NCBI GenBank assembly: GCA_020544565.1 | Contig: CP078014.1 | Coordinates: 1,765,874-1,829,873, forward strand | Reading direction: 5' to 3' | DNA from: Bradyrhizobiaceae bacterium | GTDB taxonomy: Bacteria; Pseudomonadota; Alphaproteobacteria; Rhizobiales; Xanthobacteraceae | DNA length: 64,000 nucleotides | Part shown: positions 27,873 to 37,816 of the stretch, one piece after another | How the letters are laid out: each line of letters opens with the position of its first letter | Position numbering within the stretch: position 1 is the stretch's first letter | Notes under the pieces: generated by a model | Database searches by the model: none | The model's input: the letters and a program-made list of their open reading frames with translations, nothing else | What the model was told of the DNA's origin: nothing | Program-made: the position numbers and the translations under genes

Positions 27873-28577
27873 TCAATTGCGGCGCGACGGCCGCTCAACA
27901 ATGCGAATTCCCTGGGCTCCCGCCAGCACGGCCGTGCTGGCGAGACCGATGAACAGGCCGTGCTCCACGACGCCCGGAATCGCGTTCAACGCCAGGGCCA
28001 GCCGGGGAGCATCCGGTATCCGCCCGAGATGGGCGTCGACAATCCAGTGGCCGCCATCGGTGACAAAAGCATGGCCGTCCCCGGCCTTGCGGATCACCAT
28101 CTCGCCTGAAACGCCGTTTTGGGCGCAGGCCGCCGCGATGGCCCGGCGCGTCGCGCCAAGACCGAACGGAATGACCTCGATCGGAAGCGGGAAGCGGCCC
28201 AGCGTCTCGACCCATTTGGACTCGTCGGCGATCACGATCATGCGGTCGGAGGCCGCCGCGACGATCTTTTCGCGCAGCAGCGCCCCGCCCCCGCCCTTGA
28301 TCAGCGCCAGCTGCGGGTCGATCTCGTCGGCGCCATCCACGGTCAGGTCCAGCCGGTCGACCTCGTCCAGCGTGGTCAGGGGGACGCCGCAACGCTCCGC
28401 ATCGGCGCGGGTGGCTTCCGAGGTCGGCACGCCGACCACCGACAGCCCGGCCCGCACCCGCTCGCCCAGCAATTCGACGAAGTGTTTCGCCGTCGATCCC
28501 GTGCCGAGACCGAGCTTCATGCCGTCCCGCACCTGCTCCACGGCGCGCGCCGCCGCCTGTCTTTTCAAATCGTCCAT
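27873..28577 (-). CDS. rpiA: Ribose-5-phosphate isomerase A
   Basis: A 234-residue RpiA interconverting ribose 5-phosphate and ribulose 5-phosphate. Conserved loops are GLGTGSTA (residues 23-30), DGADEID (81-87) and [11 protein letters not shown] (94-104), with catalytic E103. The start at 28577 (MDDLKRQ) was preferred over one 48 bases upstream that would add an unconserved basic tail. First gene of rpiA-DUF2059-gor. Confidence 0.95.
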   Translation of the reverse strand: MDDLKRQAAARAVEQVRDGMKLGLGTGSTAKHFVELLGERVRAGLSVVGVPTSEATRADAERCGVPLTTLDEVDRLDLTVDGADEIDPQLALIKGGGGALLREKIVAAASDRMIVIADESKWVETLGRFPLPIEVIPFGLGATRRAIAAACAQNGVSGEMVIRKAGDGHAFVTDGGHWIVDAHLGRIPDAPRLALALNAIPGVVEHGLFIGLASTAVLAGAQGIRIVERPSRRN

Positions 28578-28748
28578 CGACCCGACCGCCCTTCGCTTGC
28601 TCCGGCGATACGAAGCGCGAGGCATATAGCGCGGTTTGGGCGGCGGTGGATACGGGTTTCACCGGCCGGATGAGCGAAAATGACCCTGAAGCCGCCTTTC
28701 CGACCGGCGGACTTGCAGGATCGCCCCCGGCCCGCTACGCGATCCGCC

Positions 28749-29435
28749 ATGACATCCTCCGCCCTGATCGTTTTCGACCTCGACGGCACCCTCGTCGATA
28801 CCGCCCCCGACCTGGTCGCCGCCCTCAATTTCGTGCTCCAGCGCGAGGGGCTGCCGCTGGTCCCGGTCGCCTCGGCCCGAACCATGATCGGGGCCGGCGC
28901 GCGCAAGCTGATCGAGCGCGGGCTTGAACTGCGAGACCGCAGCCTGAGCGTGCGGGAGATCGACCAGTTGACCGAAGATTTCATCGCCTATTACCGGGAC
29001 CACATCGCCGATGAATCCCGGCCGTTCGAGGGCCTTCACGCCACCCTCGACACGCTGGAGGCGCGCGGCTTCAGCTTCGCCGTCTGCACCAACAAGCTCG
29101 AAGGTCTGTCCCGGCTGCTGCTCGACCGGCTGGACATGACCGCGCGATTCGCCGCGATCTGCGGCGCCGACACCTTTGGCGTGTCCAAGCCAGATCCCGC
29201 CATCCTGCGCCAGACCATCGCCCGCGCCGGGGGTGATCCGGGGCGCGCGATCATGGTCGGCGATTCCGGCCCGGACGTCGGGGTGGCGCGACGGGCCGGC
29301 ATTCCGGTGGTCGGGGTCACGTTCGGATATACCGAAACGCCCATCGCCGACCTTAATCCGGACATCGTCATTGGGCACATGCAGGACCTGCCGCACGCCG
29401 TGGCAAGCCTGACGACTCGCTTCACTTCCGCATAA
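28749..29435 (+). CDS. gph: Phosphoglycolate phosphatase (HAD superfamily)
   Basis: A 228-residue HAD hydrolase. Motif I is FDLDGTLVDTAPDLV with nucleophile D10 and acid/base D12; motif II is CTNK near residue 116; motif III/IV are KPDP and MVGDSGPDVGVA. The cap follows motif I, as in Gph (phosphoglycolate cleanup). The start at 28749 (MTSSALIVFD) puts motif I at the usual position; an ATG at 28680 would add 23 unconserved residues. Divergent from rpiA. Other HAD substrates are possible. Confidence 0.88.
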   Translation: MTSSALIVFDLDGTLVDTAPDLVAALNFVLQREGLPLVPVASARTMIGAGARKLIERGLELRDRSLSVREIDQLTEDFIAYYRDHIADESRPFEGLHATLDTLEARGFSFAVCTNKLEGLSRLLLDRLDMTARFAAICGADTFGVSKPDPAILRQTIARAGGDPGRAIMVGDSGPDVGVARRAGIPVVGVTFGYTETPIADLNPDIVIGHMQDLPHAVASLTTRFTSA

Positions 29436-29460
29436 TGCATTGATTTATCTTATGTATTAT
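29432..29460. other. AT-rich imperfect palindrome after gph
   Basis: ATAATGCAT and ATGTATTAT, separated by 11 AT-rich bases, form a weak stem that overlaps the gph stop. It may mark the transcript end or a DNA-binding site; the base composition is unlike its surroundings. Confidence 0.3.
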
Positions 29461-29484
29461 GATCACCTCGCGTTCGGATCAAAA

Positions 29485-29499
29485 TTAACCTTCGTTTAA
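29485..29499. promoter_or_regulatory. Perfect CtrA-type box (TTAA-N7-TTAA)
   Basis: TTAACCTTCGTTTAA matches the alphaproteobacterial CtrA consensus TTAA-N7-TTAA exactly and is followed by TGAAC. It lies 94 bases upstream of the lipoprotein start, a sensible distance for activation or for overlap with the promoter. CtrA is the cell-cycle master regulator; binding here is an inference. Confidence 0.55.
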
Positions 29500-29592
29500 T
29501 GAACTCCCATCGGCCAGTTGCGCGGGCGAGTTGACGCTTCTAGGGTCGAACGGGGATTTGCGGCCTGGACCGCATTATTTGGCGGATGCATC

Positions 29593-30075
29593 ATGCGTAT
29601 CATTGTCGTTATTGCCGCGGGGCTTGGCCTCGCGGGCTGTTCGTCGGCTTCCATGCCGGACATGTTCAAATCGACACCGCCGAATGTGACGGTGCAGCTT
29701 GAATCGCTGCCGGTCGGCGCCGAAGCGCGCGCCTCCACCGGGCAAACCTGCACGACCCCGTGCTCCGTTTCGATCCCGGCGGCCGAGAACTTCACGGTGA
29801 CCTTCTCGATGCCCAAGTTCCAGCCGGAAACGGTGTCGGTGCAGGTCATGCGCGACCCCGGCAACCCGGGTGGCAGCATCACCGATCCGAACCCGGTTTA
29901 CGCGGAATTGCAGGCCGCGCCACCGGCCCGCGGCCGCGCCGCCCGGCACCCCTCCAAGAGCGCGCCGAAGGCTGCCCCCAAGGCGAAAAAGCCGAAGGCC
30001 GCCGCTCCGGCTCCCGAAGCCGCTGAGCCGGCGGAAAACGGGAATTCGCCGTTCCCGCCGCCGCCCGGCCGTTGA
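29593..30075 (+). CDS. Lipoprotein with PEGA-like domain and basic proline-rich tail
   Basis: A 160-residue lipoprotein: signal MRIIVVIAAGLGLAGC with lipobox LAGC and acylated C16. Residues 30-100 (VTVQLESLPVGAEARASTG, then TTPCSVSIPAAENFTVTF) look like a PEGA-type beta domain with a possible disulfide. The C-terminal 45 residues are rich in Lys, Ala and Pro and end in PFPPPPGR, suggesting contact with peptidoglycan or another envelope partner. The start at 29593 was chosen because it begins the signal peptide. A CtrA-like box lies upstream. Function unknown. Confidence 0.8.
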   Translation: MRIIVVIAAGLGLAGCSSASMPDMFKSTPPNVTVQLESLPVGAEARASTGQTCTTPCSVSIPAAENFTVTFSMPKFQPETVSVQVMRDPGNPGGSITDPNPVYAELQAAPPARGRAARHPSKSAPKAAPKAKKPKAAAPAPEAAEPAENGNSPFPPPPGR

Positions 30076-30142
30076 GGTCTGGTCATCGGGCCGGATTCAT
30101 TGTACGCACGTCTGATCGTGCCTAGATAAATGTCTGGGACGC

Positions 30143-30166
30143 CGCGGCCAGCGTAACTGGCCCGGC
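30143..30166 (+). other. Stem-loop in the moaA leader
   Basis: GGCCAGCGTAACTGGCC forms a stable hairpin about 25-50 bases upstream of the moaA start, within a 116-base intergenic leader. MoaA leaders in other bacteria can carry a molybdenum-cofactor RNA element; I cannot match the full consensus here, so only the hairpin is claimed. Confidence 0.35.
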
Positions 30167-30191
30167 AACGCGATCAGACAGGGCGCGCTGA

Positions 30192-31229
30192 ATGAGCGGA
30201 CCTTCTTCGGTTTTGCCGGCCGATCCGGCCTCCTCCACGATGATCGACCCGTTCGGGCGGACCATTAGCTATCTGCGCGTCTCGGTGACCGATCGCTGCG
30301 ACCTGCGCTGCTTCTACTGCATGTCCGAGGACATGCACTTCCTGCCCAAATCCGACCTGCTCACCCTCGAAGAACTCGACCGGCTGTGCTCCGCCTTCGT
30401 CGCCAAGGGCGTCCGCAAGCTGCGGCTGACCGGCGGCGAACCGCTGGTCCGGCGCAACCTGATGTCGCTGGTGCGGTCGTTGTCGCGGCATCTCGATGCC
30501 GGGGCCCTCGACGAACTGACGCTGACGACCAACGGCTCGCAGCTGGAGCGGTTCGCAGGCGAGTTGAAGGACGCCGGCGTCCGCCGCATCAACGTGTCGC
30601 TCGATACTCTCGACCCCGCGAAATTCCGCGAGATCACCCGCTGGGGCGACATCGACAAGGTGCTGCGCGGCATCGAGGCCGCGCGCGCGGCCGGCCTGAA
30701 GGTCAAGATCAACGCGGTGGCGCTCAAGAACATCAACGAGGACGAAATCCCCTCGCTCATGGAATGGGCGCACGGCAAGGACATGGACCTGACGCTCATC
30801 GAGGTGATGCCGATGGGCGATGTCGGCGCGGGACGGATCGACCAGTATCTGCCGCTGTCGATGCTGCGCGCCCGCCTTGGCGCACGCTACACCCTCACCG
30901 ATCTGGACGAAACCACCGGCGGTCCGGCACGCTATGTCCGGGTCAGCGAGAGCGGCGGAAAACTCGGCTTCATCACGCCGATGACCCATAATTTCTGCGA
31001 ATCCTGCAACAGGGTCCGGATCACCTGCACCGGCACCATCCACACCTGCCTTGGCCACGAGGACGCGACCGACCTGCGCAAGCCGCTCCGCGCCTCCCCC
31101 GACAATGACCTGCTGAACGCAGCCATCGACCGCGCCATCGGCCTCAAGCCGAAGGGACACGACTTCGTCATCGACCGGCGGCACAACCGGCCGAGCGTGA
31201 GCCGCCACATGAGCGTGACCGGCGGCTGA
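30192..31229 (+). CDS. moaA: GTP 3',8-cyclase, molybdenum cofactor biosynthesis
   Basis: A 345-residue radical SAM enzyme, first step of molybdopterin synthesis. The SAM cluster is C36-C40-C43 (RCDLRCFYC); the second [4Fe-4S] cluster is C269-C272-C286 (CX2CX13C). The C-terminus ends in the required Gly-Gly. The start at 30192 gives a 17-residue N-terminal extension; an internal ATG (M17) begins the conserved part. It would supply cofactor for molybdoenzymes such as the one at 41.5 kb. Confidence 0.96.
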   Translation: MSGPSSVLPADPASSTMIDPFGRTISYLRVSVTDRCDLRCFYCMSEDMHFLPKSDLLTLEELDRLCSAFVAKGVRKLRLTGGEPLVRRNLMSLVRSLSRHLDAGALDELTLTTNGSQLERFAGELKDAGVRRINVSLDTLDPAKFREITRWGDIDKVLRGIEAARAAGLKVKINAVALKNINEDEIPSLMEWAHGKDMDLTLIEVMPMGDVGAGRIDQYLPLSMLRARLGARYTLTDLDETTGGPARYVRVSESGGKLGFITPMTHNFCESCNRVRITCTGTIHTCLGHEDATDLRKPLRASPDNDLLNAAIDRAIGLKPKGHDFVIDRRHNRPSVSRHMSVTGG

Positions 31230-31374
31230 CGGGGTACAAAAGTTACCGAACGGCCCCGATCCGTTTGCATAAATGTCCCCCGGAAGATAGGCACCGGCGG
31301 GCACGATCCTGCAGTGCCGCCTTTCGTTCACACCATCGCCAAACTTCCAATTGACGGCGGCGAAAGGCGCTGAG

Positions 31375-32070
31375 ATGGTGCCGCCGCGTCATATTGCCCC
31401 GGCTGAAAAACCGCGCCTCGCGACAGAGGCCACAAGCACAAAGCGCGCGGGGGCGAATGGGGAGGATGGGGACTTGCAATCGCTTCTCAAGGTGAGTCGC
31501 GCGATCGACGCGTTCAACACATTTGTCGGCCGCTGGCTGTCATGGCTGATTGTCGTGGCCGTCCTCATCTCGGCGGTCAACGCCGTAGTCAGAAAGGTCT
31601 TCGACCTGTCGTCGAACGCCTTCCTCGAACTTCAGTGGGTTTTGTTCAGCGTGGTCTTCCTGTTGTGCGCGCCGTGGACCCTCCTCAAGGGTGAGCACAT
31701 CAGGATCGACATCATCAATCACCTGCTCCCGCTCAAGGTCCGCAGCTGGATAGACATGATCGGGCACATCTTCTTTCTCATCCCGTTCTGCCTGATCCTG
31801 ATCTGGACCTCGATCCCGTTCTTCATCGTCTCATACCAGCAGAACGAGCAATCCTTCAGCGCGGGCGGCCTGCCGCAATGGCCGGCCAAGGGACTGATCA
31901 TGATCGGTCTCGCGCTTCTGCTTATCCAGGCCATTTCGGAAATCATCAAGCGGGCCGCCATCATGAAAGGTCTGCTGCCGGACCCCAATGCCGAAGCCCT
32001 GAGCGCGCAGGAGATCGCCGAACTCGAAACGGTCAAACTGGCTCAAGCCATCACGCCCGACAAACCATGA
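31375..32070 (+). CDS. TRAP transporter small membrane subunit (DctQ type)
   Basis: A 231-residue DctQ-like protein with an N-terminal cytoplasmic tail of ~50 residues and four membrane segments (about 52-72, 88-104, 128-152, 173-193). Family features include ELQWVLFSVVFLLCAPW and GEHIRIDI. The start at 31375 follows AAAGG with suitable spacing. It forms the membrane part of a tripartite secondary transporter with the next gene; the long tails at both ends are typical of the TakQ-like subgroup. Confidence 0.9.
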   Translation: MVPPRHIAPAEKPRLATEATSTKRAGANGEDGDLQSLLKVSRAIDAFNTFVGRWLSWLIVVAVLISAVNAVVRKVFDLSSNAFLELQWVLFSVVFLLCAPWTLLKGEHIRIDIINHLLPLKVRSWIDMIGHIFFLIPFCLILIWTSIPFFIVSYQQNEQSFSAGGLPQWPAKGLIMIGLALLLIQAISEIIKRAAIMKGLLPDPNAEALSAQEIAELETVKLAQAITPDKP

Positions 32071-32104
32071 CCGGTCCCGCAGTTCGCCACGAGAGGTGTT
32101 TTTA

Positions 32105-33949
32105 ATGGCCGCTATGTTTATTCACTACATGGCGCCGATCATGTTCGCGTCGCTAGTGATCTTCCTGCTTCTGGGATATCCGGTCGCCTTTTCGCTCGCC
32201 GCGAACGGACTGCTTTTCGCGCTGATCGGCATCGAGCTTGGCCTGTTCCGGCCCGACTTCCTGCAAGCTTTGCCCGAACGCGTCTATGGCGTCATGAACA
32301 ACGAGACGCTCTTGGCGATCCCGTTCTTCACCTTCATGGGATTGATCCTTGAACGATCAGGCATGGCCGAGGATCTGCTCGAGACCATCGGCCAGCTCTT
32401 TGGCAGCATCCGCGGCGGCATCGCCTACGCCGTGGTTTTCGTCGGCGCGCTGCTCGCGGCGACCACCGGCGTCGTCGCGGCATCGGTGATCTCCATGGGC
32501 CTGATCTCGCTGCCGATCATGCTGCGTTACGGCTATGATCGCCGCGTCGCCACCGGCGTGATCGCGGCGTCAGGCACGCTGGCGCAAATCATCCCCCCTT
32601 CGCTCGTGCTGATCGTGATGGCCGACCAGCTCGGCCGCTCCGTCGGCGACATGTACGAAGGCGCCTTCATTCCCGGCATCGTGCTGTCGCTGCTCTACGC
32701 AACGTACATTTTCCTGGTCGCGACGTTCTTCCCGAGCGCCGCCCCCGGCCTGCCGCTGGAAGCACAGACGCTGCGCGAGCCCGAAACCGCCAAACATCAG
32801 CTGATCCTGCCCGTCGCCGCCCTTGCCGCGGCCGGCACCGGATATCTGCTGACCGTCAAGCTCGGCCTGTTCGACTGGACGTCGCCGGTCTTCAGCAAGA
32901 TCTCGGAAAATCCGCTGCTCCTGCACGGCTTCTGGTTCGTCATTCTCACCGGCCTGTTCACCCGGCCCTTCGTCGGCATCATCCGGACCATGACCCTGTC
33001 GCTGTTTCTCGTGGTCACCGGCGCGACCGCGATCGCGCTGGAAATCATGGAGTTCACCAACGTCAAGGGCGGCGCGGACTATGTGGTGCTGACGATGTCC
33101 CTCGTGGTGGCGATATCATTCGCGCTCGCCGTGCTGAACCGATTCCTGAAACTGAATCTGCTGTCCAAGCTCGCCGAACAGGCCGTGTTCGTGATGGTGC
33201 CCCCGCTGGGCCTCATCTTCCTGGTGCTCGGAACGATCTTCATCGGTGTTGCGACCCCCACGGAAGGCGGCGCGATGGGCGCGGCAGGCGCCATGATCCT
33301 TGCGATGATGAAACGCCGCCTCTCCTTCGACCTGACGCGGCAGGCGGCCGAATCCACCGCCAAGCTTTCGGCTTTCGTCATTTTCATCCTGATCGGCGCG
33401 CGCGTCTTCTCGCTCACCTTCTACGGCGTGGACGGGCATCGCTGGGTCGAGGAGCTGCTGGTGTCGCTGCCCGGCGGCCAGGTCGGATTCCTGATCTTCG
33501 TCAATATCTTCGTGTTCGTCCTGGCGTTCTTCCTCGACTTCTTCGAGCTCGCCTTCATCGTCATCCCGCTGCTCGGCCCCGCCGCCGAGAAGCTCGGCAT
33601 CGACCTGATCTGGTTCGGCGTCATCCTCGGCGTGAACATGCAGACCTCGTTCATGCATCCGCCGTTCGGTTTCGCCCTGTTCTATCTGCGCTCGGTCGCG
33701 CCGAAGGAGCCGTACACCGATCGCGTCAGCGGCAAGCGCATCGCACCGGTCACGACCGGGCAGATCTACTGGGGCTCCGTGCCGTTCGTGATCATTCAGG
33801 TCATCATGGTCGGCCTCGTGATCGCCTTCCCGGCCATGGTGATGCACTACAAGGGCGCGCTGTCGAACATCGATCCGAACAAGGTCAAGATCGAGATTCC
33901 GCAGATCGAGATCCCGCAGCTCGATTTCGGGCCGCCCGCTTCCAAGTAG
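32105..33949 (+). CDS. TRAP transporter large membrane subunit (DctM type)
   Basis: A 614-residue DctM-like transporter subunit, longer than the usual ~430 residues because of extra hydrophobic segments between about residues 230 and 360. Conserved blocks include NNETLLAIPFFTFMGLIL, GVVAASVISMGLISLP and a C-terminal GVNMQTSFMHPPFGFALFYL. The start at 32105 has GAGAGG eight bases upstream; a GTG at 32096 lacks one. The C-terminus has a short repeat (IEIPQIEIPQLDF). The large size and the partner protein fit the TakM subgroup (2-oxo acid uptake). Confidence 0.92.
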   Translation: MAAMFIHYMAPIMFASLVIFLLLGYPVAFSLAANGLLFALIGIELGLFRPDFLQALPERVYGVMNNETLLAIPFFTFMGLILERSGMAEDLLETIGQLFGSIRGGIAYAVVFVGALLAATTGVVAASVISMGLISLPIMLRYGYDRRVATGVIAASGTLAQIIPPSLVLIVMADQLGRSVGDMYEGAFIPGIVLSLLYATYIFLVATFFPSAAPGLPLEAQTLREPETAKHQLILPVAALAAAGTGYLLTVKLGLFDWTSPVFSKISENPLLLHGFWFVILTGLFTRPFVGIIRTMTLSLFLVVTGATAIALEIMEFTNVKGGADYVVLTMSLVVAISFALAVLNRFLKLNLLSKLAEQAVFVMVPPLGLIFLVLGTIFIGVATPTEGGAMGAAGAMILAMMKRRLSFDLTRQAAESTAKLSAFVIFILIGARVFSLTFYGVDGHRWVEELLVSLPGGQVGFLIFVNIFVFVLAFFLDFFELAFIVIPLLGPAAEKLGIDLIWFGVILGVNMQTSFMHPPFGFALFYLRSVAPKEPYTDRVSGKRIAPVTTGQIYWGSVPFVIIQVIMVGLVIAFPAMVMHYKGALSNIDPNKVKIEIPQIEIPQLDFGPPASK

Positions 33950-33982
33950 CCGTCGGTCAGTCCCCATCGGACTTCCGGAAAG

Positions 33983-34012
33983 CCCGGTCGTCTCCGGACG
34001 GCCGGGTTTTTT
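33983..34012 (+). terminator. Intrinsic terminator of the TRAP dctQM operon
   Basis: Stem CCCGGTCGTC/GACGGCCGGG with loop TCCG, followed by six T residues, 34 bases after the dctM stop: a textbook rho-independent terminator on the plus strand. Confidence 0.85.
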
Positions 34013-34025
34013 CATGGATGCCGGC

Positions 34026-34058
34026 AAAAGAAAAACCGGCCTCCTTGCGGAGGCCGGC
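34026..34058 (-). terminator. Intrinsic terminator of the TakP-like gene
   Basis: Read on the minus strand, stem GCCGGCCTCC/GGAGGCCGG with loop GCAA is followed by TTTTTCTTTT. It sits 30 bases beyond the dctP-type gene stop and back to back with the plus-strand terminator, so the convergent units are insulated. Confidence 0.85.
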
Positions 34059-34087
34059 TCTTTCGTCCGAACGATGTGGCGTTCCGA

Positions 34088-35191
<1,104 letters not shown>

Positions 35192-35335
35192 TTAAGGGGC
35201 GTTTCTTATGAAATCCCTCTGGCGGGCTCTCTAGCACGGAAGTCGCCCGGCGGAAAATGAAGGAACGGCAACCCGTGGCCGGATTCAACCAAAGTCGAAT
35301 ACCGGCGCAGACAGGCGGCCGTGCCGCGCTGCATC

Positions 35336-36466
35336 TTATGCGGTGACGGAAGACGGGCTGGCGATCCGTGCCTTGATCTGCTCGGCGATGGACCGGTAGA
35401 TCGCCGCGTGCGGCCCGTTCGGCTCGCTCTCGACCACAGGGGTACCGGCATCCGACGCCGTGCGGATCGACATGTGCAGCGGGATTTCGCCGAGGAATGG
35501 CACCTTGAGGCGCTCCGCCTCGTGCCGCGCCCCGCCATGACCGAAAATATCCGAGCGGGTGCCGCAATGCGGGCACTGGAAATAGCTCATGTTCTCGATC
35601 ACGCCGAGGGTCGGCACATTGACCTTGTCGAACATGGCGATGCCGCGCCGCGCATCGATCAGCGCCAGATCCTGCGGGGTGGAGACGATGACCGCGCCCT
35701 TCAGCGGCACCTGCTGCGCCAGCGTGAGCTGCGCATCGCCGGTGCCGGGCGGCATGTCCACCACCAGCACGTCGAGTTCGCCCCACGCCACGTCCCACAG
35801 CATCTGCCGGACCGCCGACATCACCATCGGCCCGCGCCACACCATCGCGGTCTCCTCCTCGACGAGGAAGCCGATCGACATCAGCGGCAGACCGAAGCGC
35901 TTGATGGGAATCATCTTCTTCTTGTCGTCGACGGCCGGCTTGTCGCGGCTGCCGGCGAGGCGCGGCACCGACGGGCCGTAGATATCGGCATCGAGCAGCC
36001 CGACGCGCAGGCCGAGGTCGCGCAGCGACAGCGCCAGATTGATGGCCGTGGTGGATTTGCCGACGCCGCCCTTGCCCGACGCCACCGCGATGATGGCGCC
36101 GATGCCCGGAATCGGGGCCTGCCCGGCCATCGGCGATTCCGCGCCTGCGCCGTGGGGACGATGCTGCGCCACCGGCTTCACGCCCTGCGACGGGCTTCTC
36201 GGCGCGGGCGCAGCGCCGGGCCGGCGCTCCGCCGTCAGCGCAACCAGCACGGCGGTGACACCGGGAACGGCGCGCGCCGCGGCCTCGGCCCGGGCGCGCA
36301 CGTCTTCCCACGCCCGCGCCTCGTTGGCATCGACATTGACCGAGAAAAACACCTTTCCGTCGCTCACGGCAATCTCGGACAGCACCTTGGCGTCGGTGAG
36401 TGGTACGCCGCGCGGCGTCGCCACCGCGCGCAAAGCTTCAAGAACCTGGGATTTGTCGACGGCCAA
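35336..36466 (-). CDS. mrp: Mrp/ApbC/NBP35-type iron-sulfur cluster carrier ATPase
   Basis: A 376-residue P-loop protein: an N-terminal DUF59/MIP18-like domain (residues 1-80), an Ala/Pro-rich linker, then the ATPase with the deviant Walker A SGKGGVGKST (130-139). The cluster-binding cysteines are C298 and C301 in FQCPHCGTRSD. It assembles or carries [4Fe-4S] clusters for apo-proteins in the cytoplasm. Monocistronic by spacing. Confidence 0.94.
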   Translation of the reverse strand: MAVDKSQVLEALRAVATPRGVPLTDAKVLSEIAVSDGKVFFSVNVDANEARAWEDVRARAEAAARAVPGVTAVLVALTAERRPGAAPAPRSPSQGVKPVAQHRPHGAGAESPMAGQAPIPGIGAIIAVASGKGGVGKSTTAINLALSLRDLGLRVGLLDADIYGPSVPRLAGSRDKPAVDDKKKMIPIKRFGLPLMSIGFLVEEETAMVWRGPMVMSAVRQMLWDVAWGELDVLVVDMPPGTGDAQLTLAQQVPLKGAVIVSTPQDLALIDARRGIAMFDKVNVPTLGVIENMSYFQCPHCGTRSDIFGHGGARHEAERLKVPFLGEIPLHMSIRTASDAGTPVVESEPNGPHAAIYRSIAEQIKARIASPSSVTA

Positions 36467-36698
36467 GATTTTTTCTCCCCGGCGCGGCGGGATCGCACCG
36501 TTTTTGTTGAATGTCCGACCGGCGTTGCACCGGGTCGAGGAGCCGGCCCTTGACCGGCCTGTATGGCCTTCATACGCCCACCGCCCGCGCCGTCAACGCC
36601 CTTGCGTCGGGATGCGGCATTCGCATAGCTGTTGTCGCGCTGCCGACCTCGCTCACCCGTCCGGCCGCTTCACGCAACGACACACAAGAGTACAGCAC

Positions 36699-37568
36699 AT
36701 GGCAAAAGTCGCGTTTCTGGGCCTCGGCGTCATGGGATTCCCCATGGCGGGACATCTCCTGACCAAGGGCGGCCACGAGGTCACCGTGTACAACCGGACC
36801 CCGGCGAAAGCGCAGGCGTGGGTGGAGAAATTCGGCGGCCGCGCCGCGGCGACGCCGAAAGCGGCGGCCGACGGCCAGGATTTCGTCATGGCCTGCGTCG
36901 GCAACGACGACGACCTGCGCTCCGTGACCCTTGGCGGCGACGGCGCCTTCGCCGGCATGAAGCCGGGCGCGATCTTCGTCGATCACACCACCGCCTCCGC
37001 CGAAGTGGCCCGGCAGCTCGACGCGGAAGCGACAGCCCGCGGCCTGCATTTCATCGACGCGCCGGTATCCGGCGGCCAGGCCGGCGCGGAGAACGGCGTC
37101 CTCACCGTGATGTGCGGCGGCAAGGACGCCGACTACGCCCGCGCCGAGCCGGTGATCGCGGCCTATGCGCGGATGTGCAAGCTGCTCGGCCCTGCAGGAT
37201 CGGGCCAGCTCACCAAGATGGTCAACCAGATCTGCATCGCCGGGCTGGTCGAGGGCCTGTCCGAGGGCCTCCACTTCGCCAAGAAGGCGGGCCTCGACGT
37301 CACTGCGGTGATCGACACCATCTCCAAGGGCGCGGCACAGTCCTGGCAGATGGAGAACCGCTACAAGACCATGGACGAGGGCAAGTTCGACTTCGGCTTC
37401 GCCGTGGAATGGATGCGCAAGGACCTCTCGATCTGCCTCGCCGAAGCCCGCCGCAACGGCGCGAGCCTGCCGGTGACTGCCCTGGTCGACAATTTCTATG
37501 CGGAGGTCGAAAAAATGGGCGGCAGGCGCTGGGATACCTCCGCCCTGATGGCGCGGCTTCAGCGCTGA
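36699..37568 (+). CDS. 3-hydroxyisobutyrate dehydrogenase-family NAD(P)-dependent reductase
   Basis: A 289-residue beta-hydroxyacid dehydrogenase. The Rossmann start is VAFLGLGVMGFPMAGHL; DAPVSGGQAGAENGVLTVM is the substrate-site signature; the catalytic lysine lies in GSGQLTKMVNQICIAG. N31-R32 after the second strand (VYNRT) suggests NADP preference. Related enzymes act on 3-hydroxyisobutyrate, tartronate semialdehyde or succinic semialdehyde; the substrate is not decided. Start at 36699 (MAKVAFLG) behind AAGAG; the open frame extends upstream without conservation. Confidence 0.9.
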   Translation: MAKVAFLGLGVMGFPMAGHLLTKGGHEVTVYNRTPAKAQAWVEKFGGRAAATPKAAADGQDFVMACVGNDDDLRSVTLGGDGAFAGMKPGAIFVDHTTASAEVARQLDAEATARGLHFIDAPVSGGQAGAENGVLTVMCGGKDADYARAEPVIAAYARMCKLLGPAGSGQLTKMVNQICIAGLVEGLSEGLHFAKKAGLDVTAVIDTISKGAAQSWQMENRYKTMDEGKFDFGFAVEWMRKDLSICLAEARRNGASLPVTALVDNFYAEVEKMGGRRWDTSALMARLQR

Positions 37569-37595
37569 CGCACTCGCGGCATCGATGGATTTAAG

Positions 37596-37624
37596 GGCGG
37601 CCGGGATTCCCGCGCCGCCTTTTT
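37596..37624 (+). terminator. Intrinsic terminator after the hydroxyacid dehydrogenase gene
   Basis: GGCGGCCGGG, loop ATT, CCCGCGCCGCC and five T residues, 28 bases beyond the stop. The stem contains a small bulge but is GC-rich and correctly placed. Confidence 0.75.
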
Positions 37625-37693
37625 CATGGGACCGCCTGCTGTCTCCGGTTCCGGCTTCAGCCGGGCGCGCGAAATGCCGGAATTCAGAAATTA

Positions 37694-37730
37694 TTAACCG
37701 GATTAAATCGACCTTTAAGCCACCTCTTAA
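37694..37730. promoter_or_regulatory. Four phased TTAA boxes upstream of the sensor kinase
   Basis: TTAA occurs at 37694, 37703, 37715 and 37727; the last three are 12 bases apart (TTAA-N8-TTAA twice). The CtrA consensus has N7, so these are off by one base. The cluster lies 87-123 bases upstream of the DivJ/PleC-like kinase start and could be a regulator site or just AT-rich promoter DNA. Confidence 0.3.
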
Positions 37731-37816
37731 TGATTGTGCGAGAAAACTAGCAGGCTGCGGTTTGTGCGTCCGGCGAGGCGCGGCGTTGGTATGGGTACAG
37801 GGTTTGGCGTTGCAGA

